DNA from: Penium margaritaceum
Taxonomy: Eukaryota > Streptophyta > Zygnematophyceae > Desmidiales > Peniaceae
Assembly: GCA_023375785.1 (NCBI GenBank)
Contig: SZWC01000585.1
Location: forward strand, 154,650 to 218,649
DNA: 64,000 nucleotides
Reading direction: 5' to 3'
The notes below the pieces were generated by a model. It was given only the letters and a program-made list of their open reading frames with translations. It did not search any database and was not told where the DNA came from. Positions 50,101-61,039 of the stretch are shown piece by piece. The translations under genes were made by a program, and so were the position numbers. Each line of letters begins with the position of its first letter. The first letter of the stretch is position 1.

Positions 50101-52490
50101 GTCACATTTTCACTCTTTCTATGGTGTTTTGGTCAAATAATTACTGTTTTAATTGTGATTTGGTCACACGTTTATTGTGTCTACGGTGCGTTGGTCACAT
50201 CATCACTCTTTCAATTGTACTTTGGTAGAACTTTCACTCTGCCTATGGTACGTTGGTTACAGCATCACTGTTTCAATGGTTCTCTTCTCACACTTTCAAT
50301 GTGTCTACGGTGTTTAGGTCAGATTATCACTGTTCAAATTGTGCTCTGGTCACAATTTCACTATGTGTATGGTACTTGGGCTACATTATCACTGTTTCAA
50401 TGGTGCTTTGGTCATACGTTCACTATGTCTCTGGTTCTTAGGTAACAATATCACTGTTTAAATGGTGCTTTTGTCACACTTTCACCCTGTCTATGGTACG
50501 TTGGTCACATTTTCAGTGTTTCAATGGTGCTCGTGTCACACTTTCACTGTGTCCATGGTGCTTTGGTCAAAAGAGCACTTTTTCAATGGTTATTTGGTCA
50601 CACTTTCACGATGTCTATGGCGCTTTGGTCACATTAGCACTATTTAAATGGTGCTTTGGTCAAAAGAGCACTTTTTCAATGGTTATTTGGTCACACTTTC
50701 ACGATGTCTATGGCGCTTTGGTCACATTAGCACTATTTAAATGGTTATTTGGTCACACTCTATGTGTGTCTATTGTGCTGAATTCACATTATCAGTGTTT
50801 CAATGGTGCTTAGGTCACACTTTTATAGTGTATATGCTGTTTATGTCACATTTTCACTATTTAATTGGTGCTTTTGTCACAATTTAACTGTACATATGAA
50901 GCTTTGGTCACGTTATAATTGTTTCATTGATGCTATGTTCACACTTTAACCATGTATATGGTGTTAAGGTCACAATATCACTGTTTCAATGGTTCTTTAG
51001 TCACACTTTCACTATTTCTCTTGTGCTTAGGTCACATTATGCTTGTTTGCATGGTGCACTAGTCACACTTTCACTATGCATATGTTGCTTTGGTTACATT
51101 ATCACTCTTTCAATGGTGCTTTCATCACACGTTCATTGTGTCTATGGTTTGTAGGTAACACTATCACTGTTTCAATGTTGCATTGGTCACACTTTTATCG
51201 TGTCTATGGTGCTCTCGTCACATTATCACATTTTCAATGGTCATTTGGTTACACTTCAATTGTGCCTATGGTGCTTAAGTCACATTATCACTGTTATACC
51301 GGTACTTTGGTCAACTTTTATGTGTCTATGGTACACTGGTCATAATATCGATGTTTGAATGGTGCTTTTGTCACACTTTCACTGACAATGCTGGTTATGT
51401 CACATTATCATTGTTTTCATGGTGCTTTGGTCACACGTTGAGTGTGTCTACATTGCTTGTGTCACATTATCACAATATCAATAGTGCTTTAGTCACATTT
51501 TCAACGTGTCTATGGTGCTTATGTCACATTATCAATATTTCAATGGTGCTATTGTGCTTAGGCCACATTACCAAATTAGGTCTATTGTGCTTAGGCCACA
51601 TTATCACAGTTTATGTGGTGCTTTGGTCATGCTTTCACTGGATATATGGAACGAGGTCACATCATCACTCTTTCTATGGTACTTTGGTTACACTTTCACT
51701 CTGTCTACAACAATTTGGTCACATTATCACTGTTTTGATGCTGCTCTGGTCACAAGTTTACTTTGGCTATGGTGCTTAGGTGACACCATCGTTCTTTCAA
51801 TGGTGCTTTGGTCACAATTTCATGTATCTATGGTGCTTTACAAACATTATGACTTCTTCAATGGTGCTTTGGTCACACTTTCATTGTGTCTATGAGGCTC
51901 AGGTCACATTTTCAGTGCTTCAATGGTACTTTGGTCACATGTTCAATGTGTCGATGGTGCTTTGGTCACTTATAACCTTTTGAATGGTGCTTTGGTTGTG
52001 TCTTCACTGTGTCTCTGGTGCTTAGGTCACATTATCACCGTTTCAACGGTGCTTTGGTCAACGTTTCACAGTGTATGTTGTGCTTAGGTCACATTATCAT
52101 TATTTCAACGTTGCTTTTGTCACACATTCACTCTACGTATTGTCCTTTGGCACGTGATCACTGTTTTCACAGTGCTTTGGTTACATTTTCACAATGTCTC
52201 TGGTGATTTGGTCACACTGTCGCTGTTTCTATGGTCCTTTAGTTACATTATTAAGTTTTCAATGGTGCTTCGGTCACACGTTCAGTGTGCCTATGGTCCT
52301 TTTGTTACATTGTCACAGTATCAATGTGACTTTGGTCATACTTTGATTGTGTTTTTGGTGCTTTGGTCACAATATCGATGTTTCAATGGTACTTTGGTCA
52401 AACGTCCATTGTATCCATGGTGGTTTGGTCACATTATCACTGTTTCAATGGTGCTTTGGTCACACTTTCACTGTGTCTATGACGCTTAAG
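47187..52490 (-). repeat. 31/62-bp satellite, minus polarity, domain 5
   Basis: About 170 units in minus polarity, starting GCTTAGGTCACG. It contains a 93-bp (three-unit) duplication at 50568 and 50661, marked by TCAAAAGAGCACTTTTTC. It also has an irregular patch at 51540-51600 where a unit is shortened and GTGCTTAGGCCACATTA is repeated. It ends at CTATGACGCTTAAG before single-copy sequence. Confidence 0.95.
50560..50745 (-). repeat. Three-unit (93-bp) local duplication
   Basis: TCAAAAGAGCACTTTTTCAA and the following MATTAGCACTATTTAAATGG-type unit occur twice at a 93-bp offset, the copies appearing identical. This is the same three-unit step as at 9624-9812. Confidence 0.8.
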
Positions 52491-52920
52491 GGTGAAAACG
52501 GGACTCGTATCGCAATTCTGATATCAGAATCGGAATTGCGATTTCGAGACCAGCATGAGACTCACAATTACGATTATCAGCTCAGAATCGCGAGTCCAAG
52601 AATCACGACTATCACGGGTGATAATTGCGATGCTGGCCAGTGAGAATCACGAGTCTGGAGACATGTGTGAAAACCCAAACATGTATTTAGATCATTTTGA
52701 TGGATTTTCCCTCCCAAACGAACCATTTTGGTGTACATATGTGCATGAAAATATGAATTTGTCGATTAAGTATGCATTCTTTCATGATTTCATCTCATTA
52801 TGTCCTTGTTCCCCTTAGCCATACAGGCATCTGTAGGAATCACAATTCTGAACCCAAGACTCGGAATTGCGATTCCGAGACCAGTTCCAGACTTGGAATT
52901 GCGATTCTGAGACCAGTCTC
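52491..52920. other. Transition block with GGAATTGCGATTC repeats
   Basis: Mostly single-copy sequence between the satellite and the 7-bp array. It holds a 16-bp perfect palindrome, ATTCTGATATCAGAAT, at 52515-52530. GGAATTGCGATTYCGAGACC-like words occur at 52532, 52863 and 52895; the last two form a 32-bp tandem pair that leads straight into the first GAGGCAC units. No coding signal is apparent. Confidence 0.6.
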
Positions 52921-53267
52921 GGAGGCACGAGGCACGAGGCACGAGGCACGAGGCACGAGGCACGAGGAACGAGGCACAAGGCACAAGGCACGAGGCATGA
53001 GGGACGAGGCACAAGAGGCGCAAGGCTTAATGCACAAGGCGCAATGCCCAAGGCGCAAGGTGCGAGGCGCAAGGCGCAAGGCGCAAGGCGCAAGGCACAA
53101 GGCCCAAGGCGCAAGGCGCAAGGCGCAAGGCGCAAGGCCCCAGGCACAAGGCGCAAGGCGCAAGGCGCAAGACGCAAGGCACAAGGTGCAAGGCGTAAGG
53201 CGCAAGACGCAAGGAGCAAGGCCGCAAGGCCCAAGGCGCAAGGCGCAAGGCGCAAGGCGCAAGGTGC

Positions 53268-53608
53268 AAGGCCCAAGGCCCAGGGCCCAAGGCCCAAGGC
53301 CCAAGGCCCAAGGCCCAAGGCCCAAGGCCCAAGGCCCAAGGCCCAAGGCCCAAGGCCCAGGGCCCAAGGCCCAAGGCCCAAGGCCCAAGGCCCAAGGCCC
53401 AAGGCCCAAGGCCGAAGGCCCAAGGCCCAAGGGCCAAGGCCCAAGGCCCAAGACCCAAGGCCCAAGTCCGAAGGCCCAAGGCCCAAGGCCCAAGGCCCAA
53501 GGCCCAAGGCCCAAGGACCAAGGCGCAAGGCATAAGGCCCAAGGCCCAAGGCCCAAGGCCCAATGCGAAAGGCTCAAGGCCCAAGGCCCAAGGCCCAAGG
53601 CCCAAGGC
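53268..53608 (-). repeat. AAGGCCC block 1, G-quadruplex consensus
   Basis: The longest nearly pure AAGGCCC run. On the minus strand it reads (GGGCCTT)n, four or more GGG tracts with 4-base loops, which fits G3N1-7. It is broken once by AAGGCGCAAGGCATAAGG near 53520. Confidence 0.75.
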
Positions 53609-54358
53609 AACAAGGCGCAAGGCACAAGGCGCAAGAGGTGAGGCACGAGGCACAAGGCACAAGGCACAAGGCACAAGGCGCAAGGCACAAGGCACAAGGC
53701 ACAAGGCGCAAGGCGCAAGGCAAAAGGTACAAGGCGCAAGGCGCAAGGCGCAAGGCGCAAGGCATGAGGTACGAGGCACGAGGCACGAGGCACAAAGAAC
53801 AAGGCACGAGGCATGAGCCACAAGAGGCGCAAGGCGCAAGGCGCAAGGCACAAGGCGCAAGGGGCAAGGCGCAAGGGGCAAGGGGGAATGCGCAAGGCGC
53901 AATGCACGATGCACGAGGCACGAGGCACGACACACGAGGCACGATGCACGAGGCACGAGGCACGAGGAACGAGGCACGAGGCACGGGGCACAGGGCACGA
54001 GGCACGAGGCAGGAGGCACGAGGCACAAGAGGCGCAAAGGGCAAGGCGCAATGCCCAAGGCGCCATGCCCAAGGTGCAAGGCGCAAAGCAAAAGGCACAA
54101 GGCGCAAGGCGAAAGGTGCAAGGGGCAAGGCGCAAGGCGCAAGGCGCAAGGCGCAAGGCGCAAGGGGCAAGGGGGAAGGCGCAAGGCGCAAGGCACGAGG
54201 CACGAGGCACAAGGCATAAGGCATGAGGCACGAGGCACCAGGACGAGGTACGAGGCACGAGGGACAAGGAACAAGAGGCCCAAGGCGCAAGGCGCAATGC
54301 TCAAGGCGCAATGCCCAAGGCGCAAGGCGCAAGGCGAAGTGCCCAAGGCGCAATGTAC

Positions 54359-54808
54359 AAGGCCCACGGCCCAAGGCCCAAGGCCCAAGGCCCAATGCCC
54401 AAGGCCAAATGCCCAAGCCCAAGGCACAAGGCCCAAGGCGCAAGGCGCAAGGCGAAGTGCCCAAGGCGCAATGTACAAGGCCCACGGCCCAAGGCCCAAG
54501 GCCCAAGGCCCAATGCCCAAGGCCAAATGCCCAAGCCCAAGGCACAAGGCCAAAAGCACGAGGCCAAAGGCACAAGGTCCAAGGCCCAAGGCCCAATGCC
54601 CAATGCCCAAGGCCCAAGGCCCAATGCCCAAGGCCCAAGGCCCGATGCCAAAGGCACAAGGCCCAAGGCCCAAGGCCCGAGGCCAAAGGCACAAGGTCCA
54701 AGGCCCAAGGCCCAATGCCCAATGCCCAAGGCCCAAGGCCCAATGCCCAAGGCCCAAGGCCCGATGCCAAAGGCACAAGGCCCAAGGCCCAAGGCCCAAA
54801 GCACAAGG
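54359..54808 (-). repeat. AAGGCCC/AATGCCC block 2 with two doubled segments
   Basis: Mixed AAGGCCC, AATGCCC and AAGGCAC units. It contains parts of two successive duplicates: AAGGCGAAGTGCCC at 54331 and 54449 (offset 118), and AAGGTCCAAGGCCC at 54574 and 54693 (offset 119). Confidence 0.75.
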
Positions 54809-57366
54809 CACAAGGCAACAAGGCGCAAGGCGCAAGGCGCAATGCGCAAGTCGCAAGGCGCAAGGCGCGCAGCACGAGGCACAAGGCACAAGGAACAAGG
54901 CACAAGGCGCAAGGCACAAGGCGCCAGGCACAAGGCACAAGGCACAAGGCACAATGCACAAGGCGCAAGCAACAAGGCACAAGGCGCAAGGCGCATGGCG
55001 CAAGGTGCAAGGCATAAGGCGCAGGTGCAAGGCGCAAGGCGCAAGGCGCACGGCGCCAGGCACAAGGCACAAGGCACAAGGCACAATGCACAAGGCGCAA
55101 GCAACAAGGCACAAGGCGCAAGGCGCATGGCGCAAGGTGCAAGGCATAAGGCGCAGGTGCAAGGCACAAGGGGCAAGGGGGAAGGCGCAAGGCGCAAGGC
55201 ACGAGGCTTGAGGCACGAGGCATGAGGCACAAGGCACGAGGTACAAGCGGCGCAAGGCGCAATGCCCAAGGCGCAATGCTCAAGGCGCAATGCCCAAGGC
55301 GCAAGGCGCAAGGCACAAGGCTCAAGGCGCAGGTGCAAGGCGCAAGGGGCAAGGGGGAAGGCACAAAGCGCAAGGCGCAAGGCACAAGGCACAAGGCACG
55401 AGGCACAAGGCATGAGGCACGAGGCACGAGGCACGAGGCACAAGGCACAAGGCGCAGGTGCAAGGCGCAAGGGGCAAGGGGGAAGGCACAAAGCGCAAGG
55501 CGCAAGGCACAAGGCACAAGGCACGAGGCACAAGGCATGAGGCACGAGGCACGAGGCACGAGACACGAGGCATGAGGTATAAGAGGCGCAAGGCGGAATG
55601 CCAAAGGCGTAATGCTCAAGGCGCAATGCCCAAGGCGCAAGGCGCAATGCGCAAGGAGCAAGGCACAAGGCGCAGGTGCAAGGCGCAAGGGGCAAGGGGG
55701 AAGGCGCAAGGCGCAAGGCGGAATGCCAAAGGCGTAATGCTCAAGGCGCAATGCCCAAGGCGCAAGGCGCAATGCGCAAGGAGCAAGGCACAAGGCGCAG
55801 GTGCAAGGCGCAAGGGGCAAGGGGGAAGGCGCAAGGCGCAAGGCGGAAGGCACAAAGCACAACCCACGAGGCACGAGGCACGAGGCACGAGGCACGAGGC
55901 ACAAGAGGCGCAAGGCGCAATGCCCAAGGCGCAATGCCTAAGGCGCAACGCCCAAGGCGCAAGGCATAAGGCGCAAGGCGCGAGGTGCAAGGCGCAAGGC
56001 GCAAGGCGCAAGTCGCAAGGCGCAAGGCGCAAGGGGCAAGGGATAAGGCGCAAGGCGCAAGGCGCAAGGCGCAAAGCGCAAGGCGCAAGGTACAAGGCAC
56101 GAGGGACAAGGCACGAGGCACAAGGCACGAGGCACGAGGCACAAGGCACGAGGCACGAGGCACAAGGCACGAGGCACGAGGCACGAGGCATGAGGCACCA
56201 GGCACGAGGTACATGAGGCGCAAGGCGCGATGCCCAAGGCGCAATGCCCAAGGCACAGTGCCCGAGGCGCAAGGCGCAAGGCGCAAGGAGCAAGGCGCAA
56301 GGCGCGAGGCGCGAGGCGCAAGGCGCAAGGCGCAAGGCACAAGGTGCAAGGCGCAAGGCACAAGGCGCATGGCGCAAGGGGAAGGCACAAGGCGCAAGGC
56401 TCAAGGGACGAGGCATGAGGCAAGAGGCACGAGGTACGAGGAACGAGGCACGAGGCAAGAGGCACGAGGCACAAGGAACGAGACACGAGGCACGGGGCAC
56501 GAGGCACGAGGCACCAGGCACGAGGCACGAGGCACGAGGCAGGACGCATGAGGCACGAGGGACGAGGCACGAGGGACGAGGCACAAGAGGCGCAAGGCAC
56601 AAGGCACAAGGCGCAAAGCCCAAGGCGCAATGCCCAAGGAGCAAGGTGCAAGGCGCAAGGCCCAAGGCGCAAGGCGCAAGGCGCAAGGCGCAATGCGCAA
56701 GGAGCAAGGCGCAAGGCGCAAGGCACAGGGCGCAAGGCGCAAGATGCAAGACGCAAGGCGCAAGGCGCAAGGCGCAAGGCGCAAGGCGCAAGGCGCAAGG
56801 CGCAAGGCACGAGGCATGAGGCACGAGGAACAAGGCATGAGGCGCCAGGCACGGGGCATGAGGCACAAGGGGCGCAAGGCACAAGCGCAATGCCCAAGGC
56901 GCAATGCCCAAGGCGCAAGGCACAAGGCACAAGGCGCAAGGCGCAAGGTGCAAGGTGCAAGGCGCAAGGCGCAAGGCGCAAGGCGCAATGCGTAAGGTGC
57001 AAGGCGCAAGGGGCAAGGGGGAAGGCGCAAGGCGCAAGGCGCAAGGCGCAAGGCGCAAGGCACGAGGCCTGAGGCATGAGGCACAAGGCACAAGGCACAA
57101 GGCACAAGGCATGAGACACAAGGCACGAGGCATGAGGCACGAGGCACGAGGCACGAGGCACAAGGCACGAGGCACGAGGCACGAGGCACGAGGCACAAGG
57201 CACGAGGCACGAGGCACGAGGCACGAGGCACGAGGCACGGGGCACGAGGTACGAGGCACGAGGTACGAGGCACGAGGCACAAGAGGCGCAAGGCGCAAAG
57301 CGCAAGTCGCAAGGCGCAAGGCGCAAGGCGCAAGGCGCAGGGCGCAGGGCGCAAGGTGCAAGGCGC

Positions 57367-57710
57367 AAGGCCCAAGGTGCAAGGCCGAAGGCCCAAGGCC
57401 CAGGGCCCAAGGCCCAAGGCCCAGGGCCCGGGGCCCAGGGCCTAGGGCCCAGGGCCCAGGGCACAAGGCCCAGGGCCCAGGGCCCAGGGTCCAGGGCCCA
57501 GGGCCCTGGGCCCAAGGCCCAAGGCCCAAGGCCCAAGGCCCAAGGCCCAAGGCCCAAGGCCCAAGGCCCAAGGCAACAAAGCGCAAAGCGCAAGGCGCAA
57601 GGTGCAAGGCGTGAGGGACAAGGCACAAGGCACAAGGCGCATGGCACAAGGCACAAGGCGCAAGGCGCAAGGTGCAAGGCCCAAGGCCCAAGGCCCAAGG
57701 CCCAAGGCCC
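57367..57710. repeat. AAGGCCC/CAGGGCC block 3, G-rich on both strands
   Basis: In the middle (about 57401-57512) the unit becomes CAGGGCC, so GGGCCC, itself a palindrome, recurs every 7 bp and both strands carry regular GGG tracts. A shorter AAGGCCC run follows at 57676-57710, after a repeated AAGGCAACAAAGCGC junction (57571 and 57712). Confidence 0.75.
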
Positions 57711-58878
57711 AAGGCAACAAAGCGCAAAGCGCAAGGCGCAAGGTGCAAGGCGTGAGGGACAAGGCACAAGGCACAAGGCGCATGGCACAAGGCACAAGGA
57801 GAAAGGCACAAGGCACAAGGCACAAGGCGCAAGGCACAAGGCACAAGGCGCAAAGCGCAAGGCACAAGGCGCAAGGCGCAAGGCGCAGGTGCAAGGCGCA
57901 ACGGGCAAGGGGGAAGGCGCAAGGCGCAAGGCGCAAGGCGCAAGGCACAAGGCACAAGGCGCAAAGCGCAAGGCACAAGGCGCAAGGCGCAAGGCGCAGG
58001 TGCAAGGCGCAACGGGCAAGGGGGAAGGCGCAAGGCGCAAGGCGCAAGGCGCAAGGCACGAGGCACGAGGCAGGAGGAACAAGGCACGAGGCATGAGGCA
58101 CGATGCACGATGCACAAGGCACGAGGCACGAGGCACAAGAGGCGCAAGGCGCAAGGCGCAATGCCCAAGGCGCAATGCGCAAGGCGCAAGGCGCAAGGCG
58201 CAGGGCGGAAGGCACAAGGCGCAAGGCACGAGGCACGAGGCACAAGAGGCGCAAGGCGCAAGGCGCAATGCCCAAGGCGCAATGCGCAAGGCGCAAGGCG
58301 CAAGGCGCAGGGCGGAAGGCACAAGGCGCAAGGCACAAGGCACGAGGCACAAGGCATGAGGCACGAGGCACAAGGCATGAGGCACGAGGCACGAGGCACG
58401 AGGCACGAAGCACGAGGCACGAGGCACAATGCACGAAGCACGAGGCACGAGGCACAAGGCATGAGGCACGAGGCACAAGGCATGAGGCACGAGGCACGAG
58501 GCACGAGGCACGAAGCACGAGGCACGAGGCACAATGCACGAAGCACGAGGCACGAGGCATGAGGCACGAGGCACGAGGGTCGAGGCACAAGAGGCGCAAG
58601 GCGCAAGGCAAAAGGCGCAATGCCCAAGGCGTAATGCCCAAGGCGCAAGGCGCAAGGCGCAAGGCGCAAGGTGCAAGGTGCAAGGCGCAAGGCACAAGGC
58701 GCAAGGCGCAAGGCGGAAGGCGCAAGGCGCAAGGCGCAAGGCGCCTAGCGCAAGGCGCAAGGCGCAAGGCGCAAGGCGCAAGGCGCAAGGCGCAAGGAGC
58801 AAGGCCGCAGGGCGCAAGACGCAAGGCGCAAGGCGCAAGGCGCAAGGCGCAAGGTGCAAGGCGCAAGGCACAAGGCGC

Positions 58879-58957
58879 AAGGCCCAAGGCCCAAGTCCCA
58901 AGGCCCAAGGCCCAAGGCCCGAGGCCCAAGGCCCAAGGCCCAAGGCCCAATGCCCAA
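58879..58957 (-). repeat. AAGGCCC block 4
   Basis: A short run with variants AAGTCCC and GAGGCCC. It is followed by the AAGGCAAAAAGGCGC junction that also ends later blocks, and by AAGGCAC units. Confidence 0.75.
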
Positions 58958-60798
58958 GGCAAAAAGGCGCAAGGCGCAAGGCGTGAGGCAAGAGGCACAA
59001 GGCACAAGGCACAAGGCACAACGCGCAAGGCACAAGGCGCAAGGCACAAGGCAAAAGGCACAAGGCACAAAGCGCAAGGCACAAGGCACAAGGCTCAAGG
59101 CACAAGGCGCAGGTGCAAGGCGCATGGGGCAAGGGGGAAGGCGCAAGGCGCAAGGCACAAGGCAAAAGGCACAAGGCACAAAGCGCAAGGCACAAGGCAC
59201 AAGGCTCAAGGCACAAGGCGCAGGTGCAAGGCGCATGGGGCAAGGGGGAAGGCGCAAGGCGCAAGGCGCAAGGCGCAAAGCATGAGGCACGAGGCACGAG
59301 GAATGAGGCACGAGGCACGAGGGATGAGGCACGAGGCACGAGGCACAAGAGGCGCGAGGCGCAAGGCGCAATGCCCAAGGCGCAAGGCGCAAGGCACAAG
59401 GCACAAGGCGCAAGGCGCACGGTGCAAGGCGCAAGGCGCAAGGGGCAAGGGGGAAGGCACAAGGCCCAAGGCGCAATGCCCAAGGCGCAAGGCGCAAGGC
59501 ACAAGGCACAAGGCGCAAGGCGCACGGTGCAAGGCGCAAGGCGCAAGGGGCAAGGGGGAAGGCACAAGGCCCAAGGCGCAAGGCGCAAGGCGCAAGGCGG
59601 AAGGCGCAAGGCGCAAGGCTCAAGGCACAAGGCACGAGGCATGAGGCACAATGCATGAGGCACGAGGCACGAGGCACAAGGCATGAGGCAGGAGGCACAA
59701 GGCACGAGCCACAGGCACGAGGCATGAGGCACGAGCCACGAGGCACAAGAGGCGCAAGGCGCAAGGCGCAAGGCCCAAGGCGCAATGCCCAAGGCGGAAT
59801 GCCCAAGGCGCAAGGCGCAAGGCGCAAGGCGCAAGGCGCAAGGCACAGGGCGCAAGGCGCAAGGCGCAAGGCGCAAGGCGCACGGCACGAGGCACGAGGC
59901 ACGAGGCACGAGGCACACGAGGCGCAATGCCCAAGGCGCAATGCCCGAGGTGCAAGGCGCAAGGCGCAAGGAGCAAGGTGCACGGCGCAAGGCTCAAGGC
60001 GCAAGGCGCAAGGCGCAAGGCGCAAGGCGCAAGGTGCAAGGCGCGAGGCGCAAGGCGCAAGGCGCAAGGCGCAAGGCACAAGGCGCAGTGGGCAAGGCGC
60101 AAGGGGCAAGGGTGAAAGCGCAAGGCGCAAGGCGCAAGGCACAAGGCGCAAGGTGCAAGGCGCGAGGCGCAAGGCGCAAGGCGCAAGGCGCAAGGCACAA
60201 GGCGCAGTGGGCAAGGCGCAAGGGGCAAGGGTGAAAGCGCAAGGCGCAAGGCGCAAGGCACGAGGCACAAGGCAGGAGGCACGAGGCACTAGGCACGAGG
60301 CACGAGGCATGGGGCACGAGGCACAAGGCACAAGGCACAAGGTATGAGGCACGAGGCACGAGGCACGAGGCACAAGAGGCACAAGGCACAAGGCAGGAGG
60401 CACGAGGCACTAGGCACGAGGCACGAGGCATGGGGCACGAGGCACAAGGCACAAGGCACAAGGTATGAGGCACGAGGCACGAGGCACGAGGCACAAGAGG
60501 CACAAGGCGCAAGGCGCAATGCCCGTGGCGCAATGCCCAAGGTGCAAGGCGCAAGGCAAAAGGCACAAGGCGCAATGCGCAAGGCACAAGGCGCAAGGCA
60601 CAAGGCGGAAGGCGCAAGGCGCAAGGCGCAAGGCACCTGGCGGAAGGCGCAAGGGGCAAGGCCCAAGGCGCAAGGCGCAAGGTGCAAGGCGCAAGGAGCA
60701 AGGCCGCAGGGCGCAAGGCGCAAGGCGCAAGGCGCAAGGCGCAAGGCGCAAGGCGCAAGGCGCAAGGTGCAAGGTGCAAGGCGCACGGCACAAGGCGC

Positions 60799-61039
60799 AA
60801 GGCCCAATGCCCAAGGCCCAAGGCCCAAGGCCCAAGGCCCAAGGCCCAAGGCCCAAGGCCCAAGGCCCAAGGCAAAAAGGCGCAAGGCGCAAGGCGCAAG
60901 GCGCAAGGTGCAAGGTGCAAGGCGCACGGCACAAGGCGCAAGGCCCAATGCCCAAGGCCCAAGGCCCAAGGCCCAAGGCCCAAGGCCCAAGGCCCAAGGC
61001 CCAAGGCCCAAGGCCCAAGGCTCAAGGCCCAAGGCCCAA
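60799..61039 (-). repeat. AAGGCCC blocks 5a and 5b, a doubled unit
   Basis: Two runs (60799-60869 and 60940-61039) are each preceded by the same AAGGTGCAAGGTGC and GCGCACGGCAC units, at 60781 and 60922 (offset 141). The second run is longer. They look like one block that was duplicated and then changed in length. Confidence 0.75.

Noticed and set aside
714-52489. Many 60-245-codon frames with FGHTFTVSMVLWSH-like repeats
   Set aside because: They are translations of the 31-bp satellite on its stop-poor strand. Hydrophobic character follows from the repeat, not from membrane proteins.
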